Part shown: piece by piece, positions 9,086 through 17,985 of the stretch | How positions within the stretch are numbered: the stretch's first letter is position 1 | How the letters are laid out: every line of letters starts with the position of its first letter | Source: Cellvibrio sp. UBA7671 | GTDB taxonomy: Bacteria; Pseudomonadota; Gammaproteobacteria; Pseudomonadales; Cellvibrionaceae | NCBI GenBank assembly: GCA_002483145.1 | Contig: DLHJ01000019.1 | Coordinates: forward strand, 310,001 to 374,000 | Length of the DNA: 64,000 bases | Direction: 5' to 3' | Translations under genes and position numbers: made by a program | Notes under the pieces: model-generated | Database searches by the model: none | Told to the model about the DNA's origin: nothing | What the model saw: only the letters and a program-made list of their open reading frames with translations

Positions 9086-10232
9086 TGTGTGTGCAAAAAA
9101 AAAATGGCTGCGTTTGCTGCAATGGATGGTTATAGCACCACTTGCACCGGCAACCGTCGCAGCTCCCGATCGCGTTACCCTTTCGGTGGGCGCGCAAGAA
9201 TACTGGGACAGTAATTTTGCGCGCAGCGCTGATGTGGATTCAGAGCATTACACTCGCTCCGTAGTTTCGCTCGCACTAAATGAGCGATTGAGTAAACAGG
9301 ATTTTTCGCTTGGTGTGAGTGGCAACCGCTATGAGTACACGCAGCGTGATGATCTGGATGTCGATTTTGTTGAAGGCAATGCCAGTTGGCGCAGTGACTG
9401 GAGTTCACGCATTAAAACCTCGGTGAATTGGACGCGTGATGCCTATGCGGTAGATCGATTGGAATTTGCCGATAAAGATGTAGTTTCACTTAATAATTTT
9501 ACTGGCCAATTGACTCTCGGTACGCGCAAACATCTTGGCATTACTGTCGGCGCCCGGCAGGCAACGCAGACTCATTCCAATGACCTGCGCGAATCTCTGG
9601 ATTTTGATGAAGATGAATGGTTTGTGGCTGGCACTTACAACACACCCAATAAATCTTCATTAAATGTGCGCTTGCGCGAGGGTGAACGCTTGTATGTTCA
9701 CTTGGTGCCTGGTGATTTACGCGTGTTGGATTTTGATTATCGCCAGTTGGAGTTAGAAGGTAACTGGGCACTCACGCGCAAGACGCAATTGGGATTTACC
9801 CTGGGACGCTTCAAGCGCGAAGGAGAGATCAACGCCGGCACTGGTACTCAAGCGCTGGTAGATTTGGGCTGGTCAGTCAGCGAAAAGCTCAGCTTTTCAC
9901 TCAGCTACAGCCAGAGTGAACCTGCTGTTGGTGAAACATCAGATTCACCGGCGGATGTGCGCACCAGCAAACTTGCACTGAGCTGGGAGCCTTCGCCCAA
10001 ATGGTTACTCAGCATGGATGCTGCCTATAGTGAACAGACTTACCTCCAGCGTTTGATGGAACCGGCGCGTGCTGAAACCATCACGGCAGTTAGTCCCTTG
10101 ACGCTGACCTACCGTTTCTCTGATTTGCTCAATATTCGCCTCGATAGCCAGTGGGTGGATCGCAAATCGCCACTGTTTTACCGAGATTATGACTATGCAC
10201 TGGCCAGCCTGGGGCTGACGCTGGTTTTCTAA
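9075..10232 (+). CDS. EpsL-like outer-membrane beta-barrel protein of exopolysaccharide export
   Basis: 385 residues with a signal peptide (basic KKKWLR, hydrophobic core, probable cut after ATVA near residue 29). The mature part is rich in alternating polar/aromatic strands (for example SLNVRLREG, KLSFSLSYSQSEP, WLLSMDAAYSE) and ends in LGLTLVF, a terminal aromatic expected of an outer-membrane barrel. Size, composition and position after an EpsB-like transferase match the EpsL family of exosortase-associated polysaccharide loci. It may form or support the polymer exit channel; this is inference. ATG 9075 overlaps the previous gene; GTG 9087 is an alternative. A run of ten A residues (9095-9104) lies near the 5' end. 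Confidence 0.72.
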   Translation: MFIDVCAKKKWLRLLQWMVIAPLAPATVAAPDRVTLSVGAQEYWDSNFARSADVDSEHYTRSVVSLALNERLSKQDFSLGVSGNRYEYTQRDDLDVDFVEGNASWRSDWSSRIKTSVNWTRDAYAVDRLEFADKDVVSLNNFTGQLTLGTRKHLGITVGARQATQTHSNDLRESLDFDEDEWFVAGTYNTPNKSSLNVRLREGERLYVHLVPGDLRVLDFDYRQLELEGNWALTRKTQLGFTLGRFKREGEINAGTGTQALVDLGWSVSEKLSFSLSYSQSEPAVGETSDSPADVRTSKLALSWEPSPKWLLSMDAAYSEQTYLQRLMEPARAETITAVSPLTLTYRFSDLLNIRLDSQWVDRKSPLFYRDYDYALASLGLTLVF

Positions 10233-10270
10233 GATATTGTTTGATGCATTGATTGCTTAAAGGAGTACCT

Positions 10271-11086
10271 ATGTTTAGACGTCTGGCTGCTTATCTGGAG
10301 ACACCGGCCGAGTTGAAGCCGCGTTTACCATTCCCCTATGTGGATCTCTACAACTGGATGCCCAAAGACGGACGCATTAATTTTGGTGATCATCTCGCCG
10401 AAATTGTGACACGCCAACTGCTGGCACTGCAGGGATTGAGTCTGGATCAGGAGGTGAGCCAATGTGCGCGTCTGCTGGCGATAGGCTCGATCTTGCAAAA
10501 CAGTACCGATGGCGATCACATTTGGGGTAGCGGCTGGAATGGCAAGGTGCCAGAGTCGATGTTCAAATCCCGGAAGCTCAATGTGCATGCTGTGCGCGGG
10601 CCTTTAACCGGGGAGTTTCTGCGCAGCCGCGGCTTTGTGGTGCCGGAAGTTTACGGTGACCCGGCACTGTTGGTGCCGCATTTGTTCAAGGGACGTTTTA
10701 GTCCCAATCCCCAGCGCGATTATGTGTTTGTGCCCAATCTCCATGATTTGTCGATCCTGCCAAATGGCACCCCAAATGTTATTTCACCATTACAGGGGTG
10801 GAATAGGGTGATTGAGCAGATCCTGCAAGCCAAACTGGTGCTGGCCAGTTCGTTACATGGGTTGATTATCGCTGAGGCTTACGGAATTCCTGCACGTTAC
10901 GTGCGCCTGTCGCAGACGGAGGATCCGTTCAAGTACAAGGATTATTATCTGGGGAGCGGCAGGCTTGAGTCAGAGCTGCAATTTGCCAGTTCCATTGACG
11001 AGGGGAAGGAGATGGGCGGGATGCCCGGATTGCGCTTTGATCATCAGCCATTGCTGAATGCGTTTCCACTGCAGCTATGGCGATAA
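10271..11086 (+). CDS. GumL-like exopolysaccharide ketal pyruvyltransferase
   Basis: 271 residues from ATG 10271, which has AAAGGAG at 10259-10265; the frame also extends to TTG 10253. Polysaccharide pyruvyltransferase features: GRINFGDHLAEIV near the start, LLAIGSILQ, WGSGWNGKVPE, VHAVRGPLT, EVYGDPALLVP and SSLHGLIIAEAYGIPAR. The order and wording closely resemble xanthan GumL as remembered, including FKYKDYYLGSGR near the C-terminus. The family transfers pyruvate from phosphoenolpyruvate to a terminal sugar as a 4,6-ketal, adding negative charge to the polymer. It acts in the cytoplasm on the lipid-linked repeat unit. Last gene of the plus arm, followed by a hairpin terminator. Confidence 0.88.
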   Translation: MFRRLAAYLETPAELKPRLPFPYVDLYNWMPKDGRINFGDHLAEIVTRQLLALQGLSLDQEVSQCARLLAIGSILQNSTDGDHIWGSGWNGKVPESMFKSRKLNVHAVRGPLTGEFLRSRGFVVPEVYGDPALLVPHLFKGRFSPNPQRDYVFVPNLHDLSILPNGTPNVISPLQGWNRVIEQILQAKLVLASSLHGLIIAEAYGIPARYVRLSQTEDPFKYKDYYLGSGRLESELQFASSIDEGKEMGGMPGLRFDHQPLLNAFPLQLWR

Positions 11087-11108
11087 ATTGAGTTTATCTT
11101 GTCTCTGA

Positions 11109-11137
11109 ACTCCCGCGCAGGCGGGAGTTAGTTTTTT
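11109..11137 (+). terminator. Rho-independent terminator of the exopolysaccharide plus operon
   Basis: Stem ACTCCCGC / GCGGGAGT with a GCAG loop, then TTAGTTTTTTG. The T-run is only on the plus-strand side, so it mainly ends the pyruvyltransferase transcript; no equally clear terminator was seen for the convergent minus-strand operon. A smaller inverted repeat, GATAAA / TTTATC, spans 11082-11098 just before it. Confidence 0.8.
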
Positions 11138-11164
11138 GTCCCTCGAGTAACCCGTACATCACTT

Positions 11165-12655
11165 CTACACCAACCTTAGTAACCGTTGTAAATAATTGAT
11201 TACCGGTTTTGCTCTGGCTGGAGCCATAGCGGCGCTTTCGCCGAGAAAATGTTTGGTCTCCTGCCGGAAGATACTGGACATAAGGGCGACGTAACTCAGT
11301 GCGCCCAAACCCGCCAGCAGCAACAGGCGAACCCCCAGGGCAAGGTCGCCAGGCAGGGTGTATTTGGCGAGCAGCACTATTCCCAGCATCATCAGTGAAG
11401 CTGCAAAAGTGGGCGCGATAGTACGTAGTTGCCGGCTGATATCCACCGCGAATACCTGCTTGAAAAAATACATATTGAAGAAAATGCTGAGGTAAGTCCG
11501 CAGGGCAAAACCGGCTGCCGCTGCGACTATCCCGTAGGGCACCAACAGAAATCCGAGCAGGCAATTCAGTGCAAAAGTGATGCTGGCGAGGATCATTACC
11601 CGCTGTGAATGTCCGCCTGCGGTGAGCGCTGCGTTGACCTGATAGCCTATGACCAACGGCGCTATACCCAGTGCCAACAATGTCATCACCTGGCCGCTTT
11701 GTGCCCATTTTTCGGTGAACGCGAGCTGGATAAATTCTGGCCCCAAAGCAGCTGCACCAAAAAAAATCGGGAAAGTAAAATAGGCGCTCATGCGCATCAC
11801 CCGGAGGGTTCCCTGGGCGCGCTGTTCCCGTTCGCTCATGCGCGCTAATGCCGGTAGCAGGGTCTGTTCAAAGGGTTTGAGCACAATTTCCTGCAGGATA
11901 AACAGCGCCCGTCCACCGACACGGAAAAACCCCAGTGCGGCTGGGCCGAGCAGCAGGCCGACCAGCATTTCATAAATCTTGGAGGCGAAGTTGCTGATCA
12001 TCTGCGCCAGCGTCAGTGGTGTGGAAAAGGCCAGAAGGGCACGCGCGTGGGCGAGCGAAAATTGCAAGCCGGGTAGCCAGCGGGCGCTGTGCAAGGTCAC
12101 CAGCGTCACTACCAGTTGGTTGAGCAATTGCTGCCAGACCAGTGCCCACACCCCATAACCCTGGAACGCCAGAACCACGCCCACCAAACCTGCGAACAGG
12201 CTACCGACCACAGTGCGTAAAGCGATGGCGCGGAAATTAAATTCGCGTTTGAGCTTCCCCTCGTGCACGGCCTTTACGCCTTCCAGTAAAAACACTATCG
12301 ACAAGACTTGCACCAGCAGTTCTGCACGCGCGTCGTAGTAGTAGGCGATCACGGGTGCGGCGATAAAAAACACCAGCAGTGTCACCAGCGCGGCCAGCAG
12401 CAGGTTGAGATAAAAACAGGTGGCGGCATAGCGTTCATCCCACTCGGGATAGCGCACTATTGCTTGTGGCAGCCCGGCATTCACAAGGATCTTTCCCAAC
12501 TCCACCACAATCAGCGCAAAAGCCACCAAGCCGATTTCTTCGGGCGCCAGCAGGCGCGAGAGGATAATAAAAATCACAAAGCTGATCAGGCTGTTGCCGC
12601 TTGCCGCGGCGCTCATCCAGAGGGTGCTTTTGCCAAAACTTTTTTTCAGGCTCAT
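11165..12655 (-). CDS. Wzx-type polysaccharide flippase (GumJ-like)
   Basis: 496 residues, almost entirely membrane helices (about 12-14), beginning KKSFGKSTLWMSAAASGN and containing LSRLLAPEEIGLVAFA and the VGLLLGPAALGFFRVGGRAL region typical of the MATE/PST oligosaccharide flippase group. It should move the undecaprenyl-linked repeat unit across the inner membrane to the Wzy polymerase. It is the last gene of the minus-strand exopolysaccharide operon, 64 bases after the GumI-like gene. The functional pairing with GumJ is from position and topology rather than specific residues. Confidence 0.87.
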   Translation of the reverse strand: MSLKKSFGKSTLWMSAAASGNSLISFVIFIILSRLLAPEEIGLVAFALIVVELGKILVNAGLPQAIVRYPEWDERYAATCFYLNLLLAALVTLLVFFIAAPVIAYYYDARAELLVQVLSIVFLLEGVKAVHEGKLKREFNFRAIALRTVVGSLFAGLVGVVLAFQGYGVWALVWQQLLNQLVVTLVTLHSARWLPGLQFSLAHARALLAFSTPLTLAQMISNFASKIYEMLVGLLLGPAALGFFRVGGRALFILQEIVLKPFEQTLLPALARMSEREQRAQGTLRVMRMSAYFTFPIFFGAAALGPEFIQLAFTEKWAQSGQVMTLLALGIAPLVIGYQVNAALTAGGHSQRVMILASITFALNCLLGFLLVPYGIVAAAAGFALRTYLSIFFNMYFFKQVFAVDISRQLRTIAPTFAASLMMLGIVLLAKYTLPGDLALGVRLLLLAGLGALSYVALMSSIFRQETKHFLGESAAMAPARAKPVINYLQRLLRLV

Positions 12656-12719
12656 GGGCTACTTAGGTCAGTGGCTATTAGGGCGATTGATCAGGGGCGA
12701 TTGGTTATGCGCCGGGCAA

Positions 12720-13802
12720 TTAGCGCGACTTGCCAGCCTCCGGTATTTCCGCTGTGTCAGTTGGTGGCGTGGTGAGTTGGCGATAAAAATCCAGGGTGCT
12801 GGCGGCGAGTCTATCCCAATTGTAGTTGTCGAGTGGGCAGATGGGCGGGCGCGTGCTGTGCTCCAGCGCGACCAGTGCATGTTGCAGGCAGCTTGGTGTC
12901 AGCTCCCCGGCGTAACCGTAAATCCACTGCAGGCCGAGGTTTTTTTGCAGGTCGATAATCGCCCCCATATGCGGTGCTATCACCGGCCGGTTGTACGAGA
13001 GTGCCAGCAGCAGCGCACCCGAGTTAAGGATCGCTTTGTAGGGCAGGATCACCACATCTGCCGCGCTCATATACACGTTCAGTTCACTGTCGGGGATAAA
13101 ACGCAAAAACAGGCGTGTATTAGCACCTTTGAGTGTCTCCAGCTCTGCGCGCAAGGCATCGCTGTCGGGCGTGCCGGCGATGACTAATTGATAGTCGCCC
13201 AGATGGGCTTCATTGAACGCTTTCATCAATCCGGGAATATTTTTGTAGGGCTTTATCATGCCTACAAATAGCAGCACCTTCTTTTTGGTGTTCAGCGCCA
13301 GCTTCTGTTTTGCAGCCACTTGGTCCATGGCCGGTGGGTAGCAGCTGCGATAGTGGCCGTGGGGGATTATTGCGTAGCGGGTGTTTTCCGGCGGTTGATA
13401 GCGCTGGTAAAACGCAGCCTTGTTTGCCTCGCTCATAAAGATAAAACCATCGCAGCGGCGGATAAACCAGCCCATAAACCATTGCGATAACTTTGGCCGT
13501 ATGGCGTCGTGGGGTGCGGTATTGTGCACTGTCCACACCAGTTTGCTGCCCTTGAGTTTGAGCGCGCAGACCATCATTCCCAGCAGCAGCATGCGCTGCC
13601 AGGTTTTTACCAATCCCCGTTGGTTGATATAGCCGTCCGGCCAGTGAAAGTGCACCAGATCCGTTGGTTCTTGCAGGGCTTTTGCGTGGCGATACTCTCC
13701 AACACCGACCCCCAATTTTTGCAGTTCGCGGTAGAGCAGGGCGTTGTAGGGATTGACCTTTTCGTTGCTGAACGCAGGTGCGGCGAGAATACGCATAACC
13801 AT
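12720..13802 (-). CDS. Glycosyltransferase, GumI-like (probable beta-mannosyltransferase)
   Basis: 360 residues with a GT-B layout. The N-terminus MRILAAPAFSNEKVNPYN is followed by VHFHWPDGYINQRGL, a C-terminal nucleotide-sugar domain (VLLFVGMIKPYKNIPGL, LFLRFIPDSELNVYMSAADVVILPYK) and GALLLALSYNRPVIAP. The N-terminal wording and position suggest the GumI group, which adds the terminal beta-mannose of the xanthan side chain, the sugar that GumL pyruvylates. The classical EX7E motif of GT4 enzymes is not obvious. Its start overlaps the stop of the GumM-like gene by one base (TAATG), indicating coupled translation. Glycosyltransferase activity is firm; donor and linkage are inference from context. 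Confidence 0.78.
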   Translation of the reverse strand: MVMRILAAPAFSNEKVNPYNALLYRELQKLGVGVGEYRHAKALQEPTDLVHFHWPDGYINQRGLVKTWQRMLLLGMMVCALKLKGSKLVWTVHNTAPHDAIRPKLSQWFMGWFIRRCDGFIFMSEANKAAFYQRYQPPENTRYAIIPHGHYRSCYPPAMDQVAAKQKLALNTKKKVLLFVGMIKPYKNIPGLMKAFNEAHLGDYQLVIAGTPDSDALRAELETLKGANTRLFLRFIPDSELNVYMSAADVVILPYKAILNSGALLLALSYNRPVIAPHMGAIIDLQKNLGLQWIYGYAGELTPSCLQHALVALEHSTRPPICPLDNYNWDRLAASTLDFYRQLTTPPTDTAEIPEAGKSR

Positions 13803-14569
13803 TAACCTTTGCTGGAGCCACTGTTTGTGTAATTGCCGGTGCGCTTGCCGGTGCGCAGACAGAGGGCGAGGAACAAGCCGATATCCAGGGTGTAGCGGCG
13901 GGCGAGTCGGGCGGGTTCAAGGCAAAGGCGATAGAACCACTCCAGACGCAGGCGGCGGATCCAGTCGGGAGCGCGCGGTTTATCGCCGGCCAGGAAATCC
14001 AGCAGGGCGCCGACACCAAACAATAGCGTCACCTTCAAATTGGCGCGCTGCTGCAATATCCAGCGCTCCTGCAATGGGTTGCCCATAGCCACCAGCAGCA
14101 CATTGGCACCGCTGTTGTTGATTTGGTTAATCAGGGCTTGGGTGTCTTGCCCCTGGCTATAACCATCGCTGACACCTACCACATTCACGCCAAATTCCGT
14201 GCGCAGGGTGTTGGCGGCACGCAGGGCGATACCGGGTTTGCCGCCAAACAGGTACACCCGCCCCTGCTGCTGGATGCTGTGCAAGAATGCCGGGATAAAG
14301 TCGGTTCCATTGAGGTTCTGCGGGAAGCGGGTGCGGTGTACCAGCCAGGTGCCTATATCCACCCCGATACCGTCATTGATGATCAAGGTACTCTGTGCCA
14401 TCTGCTCCTGCAGCCCCTGGCATTGCACAATAAAATTGGTATTGGCAAAAAAAAGCGCCGTTTGCTCACCATGCTCCAGATGACCTTGCAATTGCTGTTC
14501 AAGCTCATTGCCTGTGGTGCGCAGCAGCTTGAAACCGCCGAGGGCGAGGTACTTGTCCGCTTGGCTCAT
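13802..14569 (-). CDS. WecG/TagA/CpsF (GT26) glycosyltransferase, GumM-like
   Basis: 255 residues with the GT26 signature set: FFANTNFIVQCQ, IINDGIGVDIGTWLV, NGTDFIPAFL, YLFGGKPGIA, DGYSQG and VAMGNPLQERWI. Family members add the second sugar to an undecaprenyl-pyrophosphate-linked sugar at the inner membrane face; GumM adds a beta-1,4-glucose to give cellobiosyl lipid. Its ATG overlaps the preceding gene's stop (ATGA), and its stop overlaps the next start. Assignment as GumM rather than a ManNAc transferase (WecG) is based on the surrounding xanthan-like set. Confidence 0.85.
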   Translation of the reverse strand: MSQADKYLALGGFKLLRTTGNELEQQLQGHLEHGEQTALFFANTNFIVQCQGLQEQMAQSTLIINDGIGVDIGTWLVHRTRFPQNLNGTDFIPAFLHSIQQQGRVYLFGGKPGIALRAANTLRTEFGVNVVGVSDGYSQGQDTQALINQINNSGANVLLVAMGNPLQERWILQQRANLKVTLLFGVGALLDFLAGDKPRAPDWIRRLRLEWFYRLCLEPARLARRYTLDIGLFLALCLRTGKRTGNYTNSGSSKG

Positions 14570-15747
14570 ACCACCAACTCCGTATCGGCAAAGGCATTGG
14601 GGGTGAGCATGCGCTCGGCTACTTGCTCCCAGTTGAGTACCGGTTGGGCGCGCAGTGGCTGTTCAGGGTGAAGTGCGCGCTCAATCGCAGCGGCGATGGA
14701 GTCTGCATCCCCCAAATCATAGCCAAAGCGGTTGCTGTAATCGGCCGCGATAAAATGCGGGCAGATCGCCGGTACCCCAAAAAAGGCATATTGGATTAAC
14801 TTCATGGACGTATCGCGCAGGTATACCGGCAAATTGATACTGGAATAGGGGGCGATCCCCAACTGCGCGTGTTTGATATAGGGCAGGGTTTGGGCAAAGG
14901 GCATCTCGCCGTAGAGATGCACATTGGGACCGTAATCCGGATGTGCTGGTTGTCCACAGCCAATAATGTGGAACTGGATATCTGGAAAACGGCGCGCTGC
15001 AAGTACAAAAAATTCCGGGTCAAATAGCATAGAGCCGACCGACACCGCGTGGATGCCTTCACCATAAGGAGATGGGTCGGCCTGCTCCGCCACGGCATGG
15101 TCTATACCGTGGGGCACAAACGCCAGGTTGTGGCGGCTGGGGATGCCTTCAGCCAGCGCCTTGGATGGCAGGGCGATGGCATCCATCTGCGGCGCGGCGC
15201 GCGCAAACGCCTGGTTCACATACTCGGCCACATTGATGGTATCCAACGCATCCGAGGCGCGGTAGAGCACTTTGGCCGACGGGTTTAGCTGCTTGATCAG
15301 ATCGAAGAAGATCGGCGCTACACCGCTTTCCAGCAGAATCACATCCGCCTCGCGGATCCAGCGGCGCAAGACCTGATTGCGCCCGCGGCTGTAAAGGCGG
15401 TACATCAGGTTTTCCAGCGGGCGTAGCCAGGGGCGGCGGGTGTTAAAGGGGTGATAAAGCGTCTTCCATAAATAGCACTCCACACCGTAATAAAAGCCGA
15501 TTTGATTGGCCTCATTGTCGAGCGACAGGCGCGGGTCATGCGTGTAGCGCGACAGCTTGCTGTAGCGCAGCGAGAAGAACCGGGTGGTGCCGAGTTTGGC
15601 CAGCTCACGCGTAATAAAATGGATATTCGCCCGGCGCGGGGAGCGGTAGTCGTGGGCGGAGAGCACCAAAAAAACGGGTTTTGAGGCAGCAGTTACTGTG
15701 TTTGCCGGTGTAGGCGCAGGTGCCGGGGCGTTTACAGTCTGGTTCAT
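14566..15747 (-). CDS. GumK-like glucuronosyltransferase
   Basis: 393 residues from ATG 15747, which has a strong AAGGAG; the open frame begins 78 bases earlier without such a site. After a Pro/Ala-rich N-terminus come FLVLSAHDYRSPRRANIHF, ITRELAKLG, FFSLRYSKLSRYTHDPRLS and, in the second half, VSVGSMLFDPEFF and FHIIGCGQPAHPDYGPNV. These resemble xanthan GumK (GT70), a membrane-associated GT-B enzyme that adds beta-1,2-glucuronate to the inner mannose. A glucuronate would make the polymer acidic. The gene lies between the GH5 endoglucanase and the GumM-like gene and shares a 4-base overlap with the latter. Confidence 0.85.
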   Translation of the reverse strand: MNQTVNAPAPAPTPANTVTAASKPVFLVLSAHDYRSPRRANIHFITRELAKLGTTRFFSLRYSKLSRYTHDPRLSLDNEANQIGFYYGVECYLWKTLYHPFNTRRPWLRPLENLMYRLYSRGRNQVLRRWIREADVILLESGVAPIFFDLIKQLNPSAKVLYRASDALDTINVAEYVNQAFARAAPQMDAIALPSKALAEGIPSRHNLAFVPHGIDHAVAEQADPSPYGEGIHAVSVGSMLFDPEFFVLAARRFPDIQFHIIGCGQPAHPDYGPNVHLYGEMPFAQTLPYIKHAQLGIAPYSSINLPVYLRDTSMKLIQYAFFGVPAICPHFIAADYSNRFGYDLGDADSIAAAIERALHPEQPLRAQPVLNWEQVAERMLTPNAFADTELVV

Positions 15748-15811
15748 GATGCACTCCTTAAAGTGATGTTGATCTTTAGGTGACTCATTGGTTGCAGGTG
15801 ACCCTGGGCGT

Positions 15812-16858
15812 TCAATCTGTTGCATCCTTCGGGGGCAGTGGCGGACTTAGATCGCCTCCCCGGTAAAATGCGGCTTTCAGGGGTGCCCATTGAGGTGAGG
15901 GGTTGAGTAGATCGCTATTTAACGCAAAGGGGTAATCACCCCACCAGCGGCCGCCGGCCCAATAGCTCCAACCTTTCCATTCGTTCCCCCGCATGAGCTT
16001 CAGGAAGTACGCCAGCGTTTCCATGCAGGGCTGGGTGGCGGCCATACCGAATTCACCCAGAAAGAGTTGCAGTTCGTTGTCGCGCGCCCATTGGCTGATG
16101 CGTGCAAAAGGTAGGTCAAAATGGGTTGGTGGATAACAGTCTTGCGCGGTACCGGAATAGTCGCGGTCGGCGTATTGGTGCACTTCGATTACGGTGCGTT
16201 TGAGTGGGTCTTTGAGCCCGGCAAACGCTATGGCGTTGGAGGCGCCATCTTGCTCACTAAACCAGCTGTGCAAACCGTTCCAGCCACCGCCACCCACCAT
16301 CACCAGATGGCTAAGCCCCGCCTTGCGCAACGCGGCAAGGGTACGTTTGGCCAGTGTTGCCCAGTCGGCCAGCGGGATATAAGCCGGTTCATTCATTAGC
16401 CCGAGGGCGACATAATCCGGATTACCCAGCGCGCTGGCCAGATTAACCCAGAGGTCCACAAACGCATCCTGTTGAGCGGCGCTGGTGATTGGCTCGCTGT
16501 AGTATTTGGCGTAGTTATGCACATCCAGTAACACACACAAATCGTGCATTTGTGCCTGGATGATGGTGGTTTGCAGACGCCTGAGTTCAGCTGCATCAAA
16601 CGCGAGATCCAGCCGTGGTTGCAGCCGCTCCCAGCGGAATGGCAGACGGATGATAGTGGCGCCCTGAGCGGCGACAAAGGCCAGTTCCTGGTTGGAGGGA
16701 TAGATGTAATCCTTGGCGATCACACCGGGTAGTTTTTTGCTGTTGAACTCCGCTCCGGCCAGATTCACGCCAGTGAGCCGGGTGTTGTCCAAACAGCCCG
16801 CCGAGACGCCAAAAGGCATCAGCAGCGAGAGCAGAAGAATCCATCCAAACCTGTTCAT
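15812..16858 (-). CDS. GH5 endoglucanase (cellulase-like), secreted
   Basis: 348 residues. Signal peptide at the N-terminus (WILLLSLLMPFGVSA), then a GH5 TIM barrel: TGVNLAGAEF, RLPFRWERLQP, VLLDVHNYAKYY, LMNEP with the acid/base Glu, HQYADRDYSG, LFLGEFG with the nucleophile Glu, and WSYWAGGRWWG at the substrate cleft. There is no carbohydrate-binding module or polyserine linker, unlike typical secreted plant-wall cellulases of Cellvibrio, which fits a dedicated periplasmic or cell-surface role. The start overlaps the gumH-like stop by 4 bases, so it is translated as part of the polymer operon. Likely role: trimming or releasing a beta-1,4-glucan-backbone polymer. The exact substrate is unproven. 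Confidence 0.9.
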   Translation of the reverse strand: MNRFGWILLLSLLMPFGVSAGCLDNTRLTGVNLAGAEFNSKKLPGVIAKDYIYPSNQELAFVAAQGATIIRLPFRWERLQPRLDLAFDAAELRRLQTTIIQAQMHDLCVLLDVHNYAKYYSEPITSAAQQDAFVDLWVNLASALGNPDYVALGLMNEPAYIPLADWATLAKRTLAALRKAGLSHLVMVGGGGWNGLHSWFSEQDGASNAIAFAGLKDPLKRTVIEVHQYADRDYSGTAQDCYPPTHFDLPFARISQWARDNELQLFLGEFGMAATQPCMETLAYFLKLMRGNEWKGWSYWAGGRWWGDYPFALNSDLLNPSPQWAPLKAAFYRGGDLSPPLPPKDATD

Positions 16859-17985
16859 GGCCGCCGCCCCAGTTGTTCATAGAGTGCCAGATAGCGGTCA
16901 GCTACCTGCGGCCAGGCGTAGCGCTGGGCAAATTCCATGGCCGCAGCACGGCGCACTTGATAACCCGCATCACCCTGGGCATGAAGTTGCACGAGCATAT
17001 TGATACTTGCCGAAGGGGCTGAGTCCAGCTCGGTGAGGCTGCCCAGGCCGGACTCATCCACCAGGCGGCGGAAGGGAGGAATATCGCTCAGGATGGGGGT
17101 TAAGCCGGCACTCATTGCTTCGATTGGGGCGATCCCAAATCCCTCGTGGCGTGACAGGCAGAGGAAGTAGCTCGACTGGCGGATCAACTGGCGGATTTCT
17201 TCATCGCTTGGGTTGGGAACCAATTGCACTGCGCCCTGTAGTCCCAAGCTGTCGATTTTCTGTTGCAGCTCGACGGCCGTGTGGTCGTACTCGCGTCCGG
17301 CGACAGTGAAACGCCACTCGGGATGCTGACGATGCAGAGCGGCAAACAGCTCCAACGCGGGTAGCAAGCCTTTGTTGATCGACCAGCGGCCAAAGTAAAT
17401 CAGGCTCGGTTGTAACGCTGTTGCACCCTGGTTGGCGTACTTTTCGATATCTACCCCGTTTTCAATTACCTGCAATTTGTCCTGCCCCATGATTTGGCCA
17501 AACAGCTGGCCATCGTTGGCGCTGGTTGCCACTACCTGGCTGTAGGCATGGGCGGAGAGGCGGGTGACGGTGTTGAAATAGGCGAGTTTGGCGCGAGAGG
17601 CGAAGCGGGTGTGAAAGAAACCGCCGTGAGTGGACAGCAGCAGTGGGCGTCGGTGCAACCATTGGGTCGCGGCGAGGAAGTCGTAAAAAAAATCCACTCC
17701 GTGGACATGGATCAGGTCGCTGTCACTAACATACTTGAGCACTGTGGGGCAGAGCGGGTAACGGCTGGAACCGCGATAGGGCAGACGAATAACCTCAATA
17801 CCATCAATCAGCTCGCGCGCCGGCAACTGCTCGTCAGTATTGCGGAACAAGCGGTCGAGGGTAATTATTCGCGTCGCCTTGTGCCCTTGGCGCAACTGGT
17901 GCCGGGCAATATTACGCACGACTTCTTCCATACCGCCAATCGAAGGTAAATATTGACGTACCACATGGGTGACACTGACGGTCAT
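16855..17985 (-). CDS. GT4 glycosyltransferase, GumH-like alpha-mannosyltransferase
   Basis: 376 residues. The N-terminus VTHVVRQYLPSIGGMEEVV, LIHVHGVDFFYDFLA and LLLSTHGGFFHTRFASRAK closely recall xanthan GumH, the alpha-1,3-mannosyltransferase that adds the first side-chain mannose to the cellobiosyl lipid. The C-terminal domain has LIYFGRWSINKGL and the GT4 EX7E motif in SRHEGFGIAPIEAMSAG. It overlaps the polymerase gene before it and the endoglucanase gene after it by ATGA junctions. Retaining GT-B chemistry with GDP-mannose is expected from the family. Confidence 0.87.
   Translation of the reverse strand: MTVSVTHVVRQYLPSIGGMEEVVRNIARHQLRQGHKATRIITLDRLFRNTDEQLPARELIDGIEVIRLPYRGSSRYPLCPTVLKYVSDSDLIHVHGVDFFYDFLAATQWLHRRPLLLSTHGGFFHTRFASRAKLAYFNTVTRLSAHAYSQVVATSANDGQLFGQIMGQDKLQVIENGVDIEKYANQGATALQPSLIYFGRWSINKGLLPALELFAALHRQHPEWRFTVAGREYDHTAVELQQKIDSLGLQGAVQLVPNPSDEEIRQLIRQSSYFLCLSRHEGFGIAPIEAMSAGLTPILSDIPPFRRLVDESGLGSLTELDSAPSASINMLVQLHAQGDAGYQVRRAAAMEFAQRYAWPQVADRYLALYEQLGRRP

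Noticed and set aside
12308-12775. 155-codon plus-strand frame within the flippase gene, and similar long antisense frames across the minus-strand operon
   Set aside because: Explained by high GC and codon bias of the real genes on the opposite strand; composition (His/Gln/Cys rich) and lack of start signals mark them as shadows.
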